Program-made: the position numbers and the translations under genes
The notes under the pieces: model-generated
What the model saw: the letters and a program-made list of their open reading frames with translations, nothing else
Told to the model about the DNA's origin: nothing
Database searches by the model: none
Shown here: one piece after another, positions 7,786 through 15,450 of the stretch
How positions within the stretch are numbered: the stretch's first letter is position 1
How the letters are laid out: every line of letters starts with the position of its first letter
Assembly: GCA_002085385.1 (NCBI GenBank)
Contig: NATO01000004.1
Location: 1 to 23,157, forward strand
From: a candidate division Zixibacteria bacterium 4484_93
Lineage (GTDB): Bacteria; UBP14; UBA6098; 4484-93
DNA: 23,157 nucleotides
Direction: 5' to 3'

Positions 7786-8385
7786 ATGAAGGATAAAAAA
7801 CATTGCTTTCTCCACCCTGAAAGAGAGGCAGTTGCCGAGTGCTCGGTATGCGGGAAGCCGCTCTGTGAGGAATGTGCTATCTACGAGGATGACGGCAAGG
7901 TCTACTGCTCAACCCATGCAGCCAAAAAACTCGTCCTTGACTACACCTTAGCCAGGCCCACCCACGAAGAGGAACCGAGAAAAAAACCTGTAATAGGCAG
8001 ACCTGTTATAAGAAGGATTGTCATTATGATGTCGCTCGCTCTCGTCGTCGGGATAGCAGAATACACTACCTACATCTCCCTAAGGGAGCCAGCCTATCCC
8101 AGCGCCTGTGCAGCAAATATAGGAAGCACAGACAGCAAGCTCCAACTCGCAATGGTAGGAACCAGCATCGAACGATACCAGATAATGCATGGGAACTATC
8201 CGCCGGATATTATAGCAGTCATAGAGGAACATCTCCTGCCAGATGAATTCAGGTTCCCAGCGGTTCACGGAGGGCTCGTATATCACAGGTCGAAGGGCGG
8301 TTTCACTCTTACCTCCCCTGTTGCTCCGAACCTTGTTTTCACAGAAAAGGGGCTTATTCGTAGCGAAAAGGGAGAGACAAGATGA
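7786..8385 (+). CDS. B-box zinc-finger membrane protein with pseudopilin-like C-terminal domain
   Basis: This is a 199-residue protein of no named family. Residues 7-44 form a B-box-type zinc finger: Cys7-x2-His10, Cys19-x2-Cys22, Cys27-x2-Cys30 and Cys41-x2-His44. A single membrane helix is at about 77-97 (IVIMMSLALVVGIAEY). The segment after it (118-185) resembles the globular part of pseudopilins: a helix reading LAMVGTSIERYQIMHGNYPP, like the helix-then-H/RxGxYP pattern of GspG/PilE heads. There is no prepilin peptidase site, so it is not a cleaved pilin. The expected topology is zinc finger inside and head outside. A good AGGAG (7772-7776) sits nine bases before the ATG. The stop overlaps the pilin start (ATGA). 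Placed first in the pilus operon, it may be an assembly or regulatory partner; that is inference. Confidence 0.75.
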   Translation: MKDKKHCFLHPEREAVAECSVCGKPLCEECAIYEDDGKVYCSTHAAKKLVLDYTLARPTHEEEPRKKPVIGRPVIRRIVIMMSLALVVGIAEYTTYISLREPAYPSACAANIGSTDSKLQLAMVGTSIERYQIMHGNYPPDIIAVIEEHLLPDEFRFPAVHGGLVYHRSKGGFTLTSPVAPNLVFTEKGLIRSEKGETR

Positions 8386-9386
8386 ATAACAGAGGATTTA
8401 CACTCATAGAGATAGTTATTGCCATAGCGATTATCGGAATCCTTGCATCTATGAGCATTCCTATTTTCAAGTTTTCCGCGGCGAAGGCAAAGCGAAACGA
8501 GGCATATATTACCCTAAAATACATCTGGGAGATGGAGCAGGCATACTACTCACGCCACGGCACTTATGCGCCACCTACCGGCTTCTGGCTACTGCCAGGT
8601 GGAACCGCAGGAAATTTTGTCGATATTAAATCGCAACTCCCAGCCTCACATAGATATGACTACTCGGTGCTGAGTGTGGACGGACTGCTACTGTTAAGTG
8701 GTATGGCTCACGGGAGGTTCGATATCGATGGAGATGACTATCCCGACTGGGTTATGATGGACAGGGACGGAAAACTTTTCCTCATCCGCGACGATATAAC
8801 CAACACCGAGTACCCTACCGGCATAGCAGGTGGATTAACACCACAGGATAGAACCTACACGGAGGATTTCGACGATATATCCGACTGGGAACTCGCCGCA
8901 GGGAAGAAAGAGCATTTCCGGGTGGAGAACGGAGAACTTAATATGGGACCGGGAGAGGTAAGAGCATTCTGGGGTGACAACAACTGGAGGGATGTATCAA
9001 TCGAATTGAGCTTTAGTCTTCACTCGGGAAAGGGGTTCGGGATAATGTTCAGAACATCCGGGGGAACAAGCGATAACGGGTATATCCTTCAGTATAACCC
9101 GGGCAGGAGAAAGGGCTCGCTCCTGCTCAGAAAGCGGCTCGATGGGCGGGAACAACAGCCGTTTGCAGTGGCGAATATCCCCGGTAAACTTTGCACACGC
9201 AACACCGACCACAATATCCATCTGGATATAAGAGGTAATCATTTCATCGCCCACATCGATGGGCAACCGGTGCTGGAGGCTGAGGACAGTACATTTGCAT
9301 CGGGAAGAATCGGGCTTAGAACCCTTAGGAGAACAAGGGTGAGTTTCCACAAGCTATCCGTCACACCCAAGCAAGGAGAAAGATGA
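8382..9386 (+). CDS. Type IV prepilin-like protein fused to a LamG/concanavalin-like domain
   Basis: This 334-residue protein begins with a class III (type IV) prepilin signal: MNNRG|FTLIEI, with cleavage after Gly5, Phe6 as the first mature residue and Glu10 as the +5 glutamate. A hydrophobic helix follows to about residue 30. The pilin helix continues through LKYIWEMEQAYYSRHGTYAPP (45-65). A short Asp-rich loop, DIDGDDYPDW (114-123) then MDRDGK, looks like the calcium-type loops of some pilins. Residues about 160-328 (from TEDFDDISDWEL) form a second domain resembling LamG/concanavalin-like or DUF1080-type sandwich domains, ending GRIGLRTLRRTRVSFHKLSV. Ordinary pilins are about 150 residues, so the extra domain doubles the size. 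It overlaps both neighbours by four bases. The C-terminal fold assignment is by pattern only. Confidence 0.87.
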   Translation: MNNRGFTLIEIVIAIAIIGILASMSIPIFKFSAAKAKRNEAYITLKYIWEMEQAYYSRHGTYAPPTGFWLLPGGTAGNFVDIKSQLPASHRYDYSVLSVDGLLLLSGMAHGRFDIDGDDYPDWVMMDRDGKLFLIRDDITNTEYPTGIAGGLTPQDRTYTEDFDDISDWELAAGKKEHFRVENGELNMGPGEVRAFWGDNNWRDVSIELSFSLHSGKGFGIMFRTSGGTSDNGYILQYNPGRRKGSLLLRKRLDGREQQPFAVANIPGKLCTRNTDHNIHLDIRGNHFIAHIDGQPVLEAEDSTFASGRIGLRTLRRTRVSFHKLSVTPKQGER

Positions 9387-11650
9387 AAGGCAACACCACC
9401 ACAAGACTGCTCGAGATTATGCTCGAGGAAAAGCTTATCGATAAAGGCAGATATAAAACCCTGCTTGCCAGGGCAAGGGAAAGTTTTGACACACACCACT
9501 TCTTCTCGAATATAATTAAGAAGGGAATATTATCCGAGGATGCAGTCTATCGGGCATACTCCATACTTTTCAAGATGCCCATTGTAAACCTCGCAGAATC
9601 TACTATCGATAGTTCCGTTATATCCTTTGTACCAGAGACACTATGCAGGAAATATGAACTTGTGCCGGTGAAACTAAAGGGAAATAATTCCTTAATCCTC
9701 GCTGTGTCCAACCCGCTGGACTCATCCGGACCCGATGCGGTCAGGTTCATTACGGACAGGAGACTCATCATAAAGCTTGCAAAGAGGAGCGAGATGCTCT
9801 CCGCCATAGAACGCATATTCGCTCCGGAAAACCAGCTGGAAAACATCGTCGACAAAATTATAACAGAAGATGTGAAACTGGAATTCAGCACAGAGGAGGG
9901 AGGAGATGTCAGGATAAAGCCAGAGTTACTTCAGGGCCCTATTGTTAAGCTTTTCAATATAATCCTATCAGACGCTATCTCCCACAGTGCATCCGATATC
10001 CATCTTGAGCCGCTGGAAAAGAACACAATCATCCGATATCGAATAGATGGGGAGCTCGTCCCTATGATGAAGCTACCCAAATATGTTCACAATCCGCTGG
10101 TGAGCCGTGTAAAGGTGTTGTCGGGTCTCGACTTGGCAATACATTTCATCCCACAGGATGGAAAGATACACACAGTCCTCAATAACAAAAAGATAGAGCT
10201 CAGGGTCTCTACACTCCCAACAATCCACGGAGAGAAAACTGTCATCCGTATCCTCTCCGACGAGGAGATAAAGCTACCGCTCGAATCGCTCGGATTCCGA
10301 GGGAAAACGCTCAGGAAGTTCCGTGAGATGATACTGAAACCGCAGGGAATAATCCTTGTTACAGGTCCAACAGGCTCGGGCAAATCTACAACTCTGTACT
10401 CCGCTATAAACTATATCAAGAACAATCGACCAAACATAAACATTGTAACCATCGAAGACCCCGTCGAATACCAGCTGCCCGGCATCAATCAGGTGCAGGT
10501 GTATACCAAGAGAAATATGACATTCGCAGCGGCACTGCGCTCGATACTGCGCCAGGACCCGGATGTAATACTTGTCGGTGAGATAAGGGACACCAAGACC
10601 GCCGAGATTGCTGTGCGAGCTGCATTGACAGGGCATCTTGTCCTGTCCACACTGCACACGAACGATTCTGTCGGAGCAATAACGAGATTGAAGGAGCTGG
10701 GCATCGACCGTTCACTTCTAACAGATTCGCTTCTGGGAATACTCGCCCAGAGACTTGCAAAGAAAATCTGCACAAACTGCAAGAGGAGAGCAAAAAAAGA
10801 GGAGTTTGCACCAAAGTATGTGGAAATTGCAAAAAAGATTGTGCCGAACATAAGGTTTTATACAGGCACTGGATGCGAGATGTGCAACTTCACAGGACAC
10901 AGGGGCAGGATTGCAATAATCGAATTGCTGGCAATCACAAATAAAGTAAAACATGCCATCACCACAGGAGACGAGGATAAGATACGAGAGGCGGCAAAGC
11001 AGGAAGGGATGACAACACTGGCAGAGTCTGGGCTGCAACTGGTTCACGAGGGGATAATCGACATAACATCTGCGGTCAGTGCGGTCGGGTTACCACAGGC
11101 AACCGATGAGCAAAAGAAACCTCATCCTATCCAGAACAAGGTTTCCAAGAGGGAGCCAGTCGAGGTAACCATACCAGAGGAGCTGGAGATTATCAGTTCG
11201 AGGAAACAGGCTCCGGAGGAAGAGACATTTGCTCCATCACTTTACGGGAAAAGAATACTTGTCTGCGACGACGATGCATTTATGAGACGAATGCTAAAAG
11301 GTCTCCTCGAACCCGAGGGGTTTATCGTTCAGGAGGCAGAAGATGGTGCAGCGGCGCTAAAGACAATATACAAGTCCATTCCCGACCTCATCGTGCTCGA
11401 CCTGAGGATGCCAAATATGGATGGATTTGAATTCCTGAGAAGGCTGCGCTCGGAGATAAGATTTATCAGCCTACCAGTGCTTGTGCTTACAGCTAAACAG
11501 GGAGAAGAAAACGAGATTATCGGATTCTCACTCGGGGCGGATGATTTCCTGAAAAAACCGTTCCGGGCAGAGATATTTATCTCACGGGTCAAAGCTCTCT
11601 TGAGAAGAGCAGAGATTACAAAAAGGCAGGGTATAAAATATGTCAGCTGA
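9383..11650 (+). CDS. PilB/GspE-type assembly ATPase with C-terminal receiver (REC) domain
   Basis: This 755-residue protein drives pilus or type II secretion fibre assembly from the cytoplasmic face of the membrane. Residues about 8-145 form the GspE/MshE N-terminal domain. The ATPase (about 185-570) has Walker A GPTGSGKST at 328-336 (Lys334), the Asp box TIEDPVEYQL (356-365), Walker B DVILVGEIRD (394-403, Glu400), the His box LTGHLVLSTLHTND (His418, His425) and zinc cysteines 463, 466, 498 and 501. Standard family members end near residue 570. Here a linker (570-620) leads to a complete receiver domain, 622-742, with acidic residues 629-631, phospho-acceptor Asp673 (VLDLRMP), Thr703 and Lys725. 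AAGGAG lies just before the ATG, which overlaps the pilin stop. It also overlaps the HPt gene by 11 bases. Confidence 0.95.
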   Translation: MKGNTTTRLLEIMLEEKLIDKGRYKTLLARARESFDTHHFFSNIIKKGILSEDAVYRAYSILFKMPIVNLAESTIDSSVISFVPETLCRKYELVPVKLKGNNSLILAVSNPLDSSGPDAVRFITDRRLIIKLAKRSEMLSAIERIFAPENQLENIVDKIITEDVKLEFSTEEGGDVRIKPELLQGPIVKLFNIILSDAISHSASDIHLEPLEKNTIIRYRIDGELVPMMKLPKYVHNPLVSRVKVLSGLDLAIHFIPQDGKIHTVLNNKKIELRVSTLPTIHGEKTVIRILSDEEIKLPLESLGFRGKTLRKFREMILKPQGIILVTGPTGSGKSTTLYSAINYIKNNRPNINIVTIEDPVEYQLPGINQVQVYTKRNMTFAAALRSILRQDPDVILVGEIRDTKTAEIAVRAALTGHLVLSTLHTNDSVGAITRLKELGIDRSLLTDSLLGILAQRLAKKICTNCKRRAKKEEFAPKYVEIAKKIVPNIRFYTGTGCEMCNFTGHRGRIAIIELLAITNKVKHAITTGDEDKIREAAKQEGMTTLAESGLQLVHEGIIDITSAVSAVGLPQATDEQKKPHPIQNKVSKREPVEVTIPEELEIISSRKQAPEEETFAPSLYGKRILVCDDDAFMRRMLKGLLEPEGFIVQEAEDGAAALKTIYKSIPDLIVLDLRMPNMDGFEFLRRLRSEIRFISLPVLVLTAKQGEENEIIGFSLGADDFLKKPFRAEIFISRVKALLRRAEITKRQGIKYVS

Positions 11651-11930
11651 GAATCTTGAAAAACTCCTGAGAGAATATAGAGAATATCATTCTCAAAACA
11701 TCCGGAACTGGCTCGAACAATTGAGAAATAAAGGGATAAAAGATAGAGCAGATGAACTGATAAAATACCTTCATATTCTCAGAGGAAGTGGCACGCTATA
11801 CGGTTTCCCGGAGGTGAGCAGGATAGCAGAAAAACTTGGGAAAAGATGCGAGAAGAAAACCGTTATGGATGAAGAGATAGAAGCGGGGCTTTCCCGCATC
11901 CTCGAGATAATAACACGAAAAAAGGAGTGA
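11640..11930 (+). CDS. HPt (histidine phosphotransfer) domain protein
   Basis: This 96-residue, all-helical protein is a single HPt domain. The phospho-histidine motif reads YLHILRGSGTLYGF (43-56), with His45 as the expected phospho-acceptor and the family's [KR]GSG after it; a second helix, VSRIAEKLGKRCE, follows. HPt proteins pass phosphate between receiver aspartates in multistep phosphorelays. Its gene starts inside the last codons of the ATPase-receiver gene and ends at the start of the hybrid kinase gene, so it lies between a receiver-bearing effector and a receiver-bearing kinase. This suggests it is the shuttle between the kinase receivers and the ATPase receiver and/or the stand-alone receiver at 14367. 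Partners are inferred from position only. Confidence 0.85.
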   Translation: MSAENLEKLLREYREYHSQNIRNWLEQLRNKGIKDRADELIKYLHILRGSGTLYGFPEVSRIAEKLGKRCEKKTVMDEEIEAGLSRILEIITRKKE

Positions 11931-11935
11931 GAGAG

Positions 11936-14374
11936 ATGAGAAATAAACAGAAAAATTCCCTCAAAGCGTATCCGCTGATTATTGCATCGGTGGTGATGAT
12001 ATGGGTTTCCTATACCCTACTTGGTGCAGTAATCGATTCAGAAAATTCATCCTTCAGCCTCTGGGCAAATGCCACATTCGGACTTTCTGCCCTGTTTCTG
12101 CTTAACATCGCAGCAAGGAAAATGAGAGATACCTGGGAAAAGCCACAAATATTCGAACACACAGGCTCTGCAATGGCGATTCTGGAAGAGGATACCACTA
12201 TTTCATTGGCTAACTCCCGACTCGAACGATTAACCGGATATACAAAAGGGGAAATCGAAGGGACAAGCTGGACAAAGTTTGTTCATCCGGATGATGTAAA
12301 AATAATGCTCGGGTATCACAAGAAACGCAGAATAAATGGGGAGGGAATACCCACAAAGTATGAAATCAGGGTGTTGCGTAAAACTGGAGAGATTCGTAAT
12401 GCAGTGCTTGAAATCACAATGATTCCCGGGACCAAAAAATCCGTTATATCACTTATAGATATCACCGAATGGAAGCAGATGAAAAAGGCACTGCTCGAGA
12501 GCGAGGAGAAATATCGCACGCTTGTCAACACATCGGTTGATGCCATAATTTCCGCCGATACCGATATGAAGATAATTCTTTGGAACAAAGCTGCGGAAAA
12601 GATGTTCGGTTACACAGAAGAAGAAATATTAGGGCAGAGTTTAATGAATATCGTTCCTGAAAGATATAAGGAAGCAAAAATAAAGGGATTTGCCAAATTT
12701 AAGAAAAGCGGTTCCGGACCAATAATCGGCAAAACGCTGGAACTTGAAGGTTTGAGGAAAGATGGCACTGAAGTGCCGGTCGAACTTTCCGTTTCGGCGG
12801 GAAAGCCCGGCGAAACATATATCGCAACAGCTGTGGTTAGAGACATCACCGAGCGGAAGAAGATAGAGAATATGAAGTCGGAGTTCATCGGAACGGTATC
12901 ACATGAACTACGAACACCTCTTACGGCAATATCCGGGTTCGTCAAGCTCATCCTCGATGGCAAACCGGGACCTCTTACCCCACCACAGAGGGAGTTTCTG
13001 GAGATTATCCAGAGGAACACCCGGAGACTAAATGCCCTTATAGGAGACCTGCTCGATGTGGAGAAAATCGAATCGGGAAAAGTGAAACTGTCCAAGGAGC
13101 TGCTCGATATAACCGAGATAGTCGAGAGTGTATCGAAAACATTTAAGGTTACCGCAGGGGAAAAGGGGCTTACACTCGAGACCAATATAGAGAAAAAACC
13201 GTTGTATGTTGTTGGAGACAGGGATAGACTGATACAACTTTTCTCTAACCTCGCTTCCAATGCGATAAAATACACAAAAGAGGGCGGTGTGACCATCAGG
13301 GCAAAGATGGAGAGAGAAGAGGCTATAATCGAGGTAGAAGACACAGGGGTGGGACTCAAGCCGGAGGATAAAGAGAAACTGTTCCAGAGATTCTTCCGGA
13401 CAAAGGACGCATACACACAGGCAATAGAAGGCACGGGGCTCGGGCTATCCATCGCTAAGGGGATTGTAGAACTCCACAACGGGAAAATCGAGGTGGAAAG
13501 CGAATACCATAAGGGAAGCATATTCCGCGTTAGACTGCCTGTTGCACATACCCATACAGAGGGAAAAACGCTACCGAATGTTAGATACATTGAGCCAGAG
13601 AAAGGCTCAAAGGGGAAAATCCTTATAATAGACGATGACAGAGGGATAACAAGGCTCATCTCGGAGTATATGCTCAGGGAGGGGTATTCTGTCACCAGAT
13701 GCTCAAACGGAGAATCCGGGATTCTATCCGCTCTCTCCAATCCACCCGACCTCATAACACTCGACATCCGAATGGAGAGAATGGACGGCTGGGAGGTGAT
13801 AACACACCTGAAGATGAACCCGAAGACAAAGAATATCCCGGTTGTCATAATCTCTGTGGTCGAGGAGGAGGAGAAAGCATACAGGCTGGGTGCATCAGCA
13901 TTCCTCGGAAAACCGATAAACGAGAATTTGCTAAAGCAGGTGATCAACATCCTGACGGAGGGAACAGAACACCCGATACTGCTTGTCGATGATGACCCGG
14001 AATATGTAAAAGAGACATCGAAGATTCTGGAGCGGTCGGGTTTCAAGGTAACCACGAAAAGCAATGTCACCGAAGCGAGAAAGATTATCCTGAATCAAAG
14101 TTTCCCTCTGCTCATTCTGGACCAGGCCCTCCCCGACGGATGCGGGCTCGCACTCATAGACGAAATAAGAAAGAAACCGAACCCCAACAGGGATACACCC
14201 ATTATACTCATTTCTGGAGTGCCTGGAGCAAAATACTACGAGCAGGAGGCGGAGATGTATAAGGACACCATATTCCTGCCAAAGAGATTCACACCCGATG
14301 AGATTGTCGGGAGGATAATAAAAATATTGGTCAGGCGGGGAAATCTAAAGCAAAAGGAGGAAAAGGTTGCATAA
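11936..14374 (+). CDS. Hybrid sensor histidine kinase (2 TM, PAS-PAS-HisKA-HATPase-REC-REC)
   Basis: This is an 812-residue kinase from the ATG at 11936, preferred over an in-frame GTG at 11927 because GGAG at 11924-11927 stands eight bases before the ATG. Two N-terminal membrane helices (about 12-33 and 45-61) are joined by a very short external loop, so sensing is probably cytoplasmic or within the membrane. Two PAS domains (about 70-177 and 190-307) end in DIT motifs. The dimerisation/phospho-acceptor domain contains SHELRTP with His323. The ATPase has N-box NLASNAIKYT, DTGVGL and GTGLGLSIAKGIV. Two receiver domains follow: about 560-675 (Asp610 in TLDIRM) and 681-800 (Asp729 in LDQALPDG). 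In the second, Lys783 is followed by Arg where Pro is usual. It is part of the pilus/phosphorelay operon. Confidence 0.95.
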   Translation: MRNKQKNSLKAYPLIIASVVMIWVSYTLLGAVIDSENSSFSLWANATFGLSALFLLNIAARKMRDTWEKPQIFEHTGSAMAILEEDTTISLANSRLERLTGYTKGEIEGTSWTKFVHPDDVKIMLGYHKKRRINGEGIPTKYEIRVLRKTGEIRNAVLEITMIPGTKKSVISLIDITEWKQMKKALLESEEKYRTLVNTSVDAIISADTDMKIILWNKAAEKMFGYTEEEILGQSLMNIVPERYKEAKIKGFAKFKKSGSGPIIGKTLELEGLRKDGTEVPVELSVSAGKPGETYIATAVVRDITERKKIENMKSEFIGTVSHELRTPLTAISGFVKLILDGKPGPLTPPQREFLEIIQRNTRRLNALIGDLLDVEKIESGKVKLSKELLDITEIVESVSKTFKVTAGEKGLTLETNIEKKPLYVVGDRDRLIQLFSNLASNAIKYTKEGGVTIRAKMEREEAIIEVEDTGVGLKPEDKEKLFQRFFRTKDAYTQAIEGTGLGLSIAKGIVELHNGKIEVESEYHKGSIFRVRLPVAHTHTEGKTLPNVRYIEPEKGSKGKILIIDDDRGITRLISEYMLREGYSVTRCSNGESGILSALSNPPDLITLDIRMERMDGWEVITHLKMNPKTKNIPVVIISVVEEEEKAYRLGASAFLGKPINENLLKQVINILTEGTEHPILLVDDDPEYVKETSKILERSGFKVTTKSNVTEARKIILNQSFPLLILDQALPDGCGLALIDEIRKKPNPNRDTPIILISGVPGAKYYEQEAEMYKDTIFLPKRFTPDEIVGRIIKILVRRGNLKQKEEKVA

Positions 14375-14738
14375 CAAGGTTCTTATCATCGACGATGCAC
14401 CAGATATCGTGAGGCTAGTGGAGTTCGAACTGAACTTTGAGGGATACGAGGTCAAGACCGCATGGACGGGAAAGGAAGGGATAAAGCTTGCAAAAAGCTT
14501 CAAGCCGGATATCATACTGCTGGACTATATACTCCCCGAAATGACAGGGCCTGAGGTGTTAAAGTTCCTAAAAAGTGACCCTGAACTAAAGGGCATTCCT
14601 GTTATTATGCTCTCAGCTAAGACACAGAAAAAGGATATAAAAAGCGGGCTCACCGCAGGGGCAATAGGGTTCATCGAAAAACCATTCGACCCATCGGCAC
14701 TATCGAGTAGAATGAGGGAAATCTTAAACGCTGCGTAG
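14367..14738 (+). CDS. Stand-alone response regulator receiver domain (CheY-like)
   Basis: This 123-residue protein consists only of a receiver domain, with acidic pair Asp9/Asp10, phospho-acceptor Asp53 (ILLDYILPEMTGPE), Ser83 and Lys105 (EKPF). There is no output domain, so it would act by protein contact or as a phosphate relay or sink. The start is a TTG at 14367 with a strong AAAAGGAGG at 14353-14360, overlapping the kinase stop by eight bases; no ATG is available near the conserved beginning of the domain. It is the last plus-strand gene before the convergent tRNA-Ser gene. Confidence 0.92.
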   Translation: MHNKVLIIDDAPDIVRLVEFELNFEGYEVKTAWTGKEGIKLAKSFKPDIILLDYILPEMTGPEVLKFLKSDPELKGIPVIMLSAKTQKKDIKSGLTAGAIGFIEKPFDPSALSSRMREILNAA

Positions 14739-14783
14739 CAGTGCCGAAGAAACCCAAACTTACCTTCCCTGCTCCAGTGAAGC

Positions 14784-14871
14784 TGGCGGAGAGGCGGGGA
14801 TTCGAACCCCGGGAACCTCACGGCTCAACGGTTTTCGAGACCGCCCCGTTCGACCACTCCGGCACCTCTCC
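14784..14871 (-). tRNA. tRNA-Ser (anticodon CGA)
   Basis: Reading the minus strand, the acceptor stem GGAGAGG (14871-14865) pairs with CCTCTCC, followed by discriminator G and an encoded CCA (14784-14786). The anticodon loop is CTCGAAA, giving CGA, which reads UCG. A long variable arm with stem GAGCC/GGTTC confirms the serine class. The T loop is TTCGAAT. The other two tRNAs here do not encode CCA. The 5' 47 bases of this gene overlap the 3' end of tadA on the same strand. Confidence 0.97.
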
Positions 14872-15307
14872 GAATATCACTGAAAAAACCCTTCAAAAGC
14901 TCCTTACACTCGGCGGCAAGAACTCCACCTGTTATTACCATTTTGCTTGAAGAGAACGCATCGAGTGAAAGAAACGCATCAACGGATGAGAACCGCTCAT
15001 CGGAAGCCCCGTAGACAATCCTCGATACCCTCGCGAGATAAAAAGCAAAAAGGCACATAAGACAGGGTTCCTTGGTAACATAAACTGTGCATTCCGTGAG
15101 CCGCCAGTTATTCAGTTTCTTTGCCGCTTCTCTAATTACGAGCATCTCCGCATGGGCGGTCGGGTCGGAAAGCCGCTCAACAAGATTGTGAGCAGAAGAA
15201 AGCACCTGCTCATCACGCACAAGGACAGCACCAACAGGCACCTCTCCTGTGTCCCTCGCTCGCTTTGCCTCTTCGAGGGCAATCCGCATAAAATATTCAT
15301 CTCTCAT
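14825..15307 (-). CDS. tadA: tRNA-specific adenosine deaminase TadA
   Basis: TadA converts A34 to inosine in tRNA-Arg(ACG), letting it read CGU, CGC and CGA. The 160-residue product has the cytidine-deaminase zinc site His52-Ala-Glu54 (TAHAEM) and PCLMC (Cys82, Cys85), plus GEVPVGAVLV near the start and LNNWRL, typical of TadA. The start is the ATG at 15307, matching the family's N-terminus; there is no Shine-Dalgarno and only 15 bases separate it from the tRNA-Arg 3' end. The family domain ends near residue 143 (LLKGFF). The last 15 residues, RRGAGVVERGGLENR, are read from within the tRNA-Ser gene and the stop lies at its anticodon stem. RNase P cutting of tRNA-Ser would therefore remove the stop codon from the message. 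Confidence 0.93.
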   Translation of the reverse strand: MRDEYFMRIALEEAKRARDTGEVPVGAVLVRDEQVLSSAHNLVERLSDPTAHAEMLVIREAAKKLNNWRLTECTVYVTKEPCLMCLFAFYLARVSRIVYGASDERFSSVDAFLSLDAFSSSKMVITGGVLAAECKELLKGFFSDIRRGAGVVERGGLENR

Positions 15308-15322
15308 AAAACTCAGATAAAA

Positions 15323-15396
15323 TGCGCCCGAGAGGATTCGAACCTCCAATCTACGGATTCGTAGTCCGTTGCTCTATCCAATTGAGCCACGGGCGC
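15323..15396 (-). tRNA. tRNA-Arg (anticodon ACG)
   Basis: On the minus strand this is a complete 74-base cloverleaf. The acceptor stem GCGCCCG/CGGGCGC is perfect, the D stem is GCTC/GAGC, and the anticodon stem is ACGGA/TCCGT with loop CTACGAA (anticodon ACG). The variable region has five bases, the T stem is GGAGG/CCTCT, and the discriminator is A. CCA is not encoded. A34 makes it the classic TadA substrate, and tadA is the next gene on the same strand. Confidence 0.98.
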
Positions 15397-15403
15397 CTGT
15401 TTT

Positions 15404-15432
15404 AAGATATATCAATTTCTCTGTTCTGTCAA
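15404..15432 (-). promoter_or_regulatory. Probable sigma-70 promoter for tRNA-Arg and tadA
   Basis: On the minus strand TTGACA (15432-15427) is followed after 17 bases by TATCTT (15409-15404). The expected start lies within a few bases of the tRNA-Arg 5' end at 15396. The -35 box is a perfect consensus; the -10 matches four of six positions. Confidence 0.6.
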
Positions 15433-15444
15433 GTGCAGGAAAAC

Positions 15445-15450
15445 AAAAAA
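15445..15450 (-). terminator. T-run directly after tRNA-Glu, possible terminator
   Basis: Six Ts follow the tRNA-Glu 3' end on the minus strand. With the tRNA acceptor and T arms as the upstream fold, this could end transcription. The separate promoter in front of tRNA-Arg fits this reading. There is no dedicated hairpin. Confidence 0.35.

Noticed and set aside
11927..11935. GTG start for the hybrid kinase
   Set aside because: The ATG at 11936 lies at the ideal distance from GGAG; the GTG overlaps that site.
12610..14070. Long minus-strand open frame (486 codons) opposite the hybrid kinase
   Set aside because: It is Ser-rich and low in complexity, a mirror of the kinase codon pattern, with no domain motif, while the plus frame is plainly a kinase.
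14739..14783. Terminator or small gene between the receiver gene and tRNA-Ser
   Set aside because: Only a 4-base stem (CTGC/GCAG) around the stop codon and no T-run; nothing supportable.
15308..15349. N-terminal extension of tadA reading through the 3' end of tRNA-Arg
   Set aside because: The added residues (MEVRILSGAFYLSF) are tRNA sequence read as protein; TadA proteins start at the MRDEYFM position.
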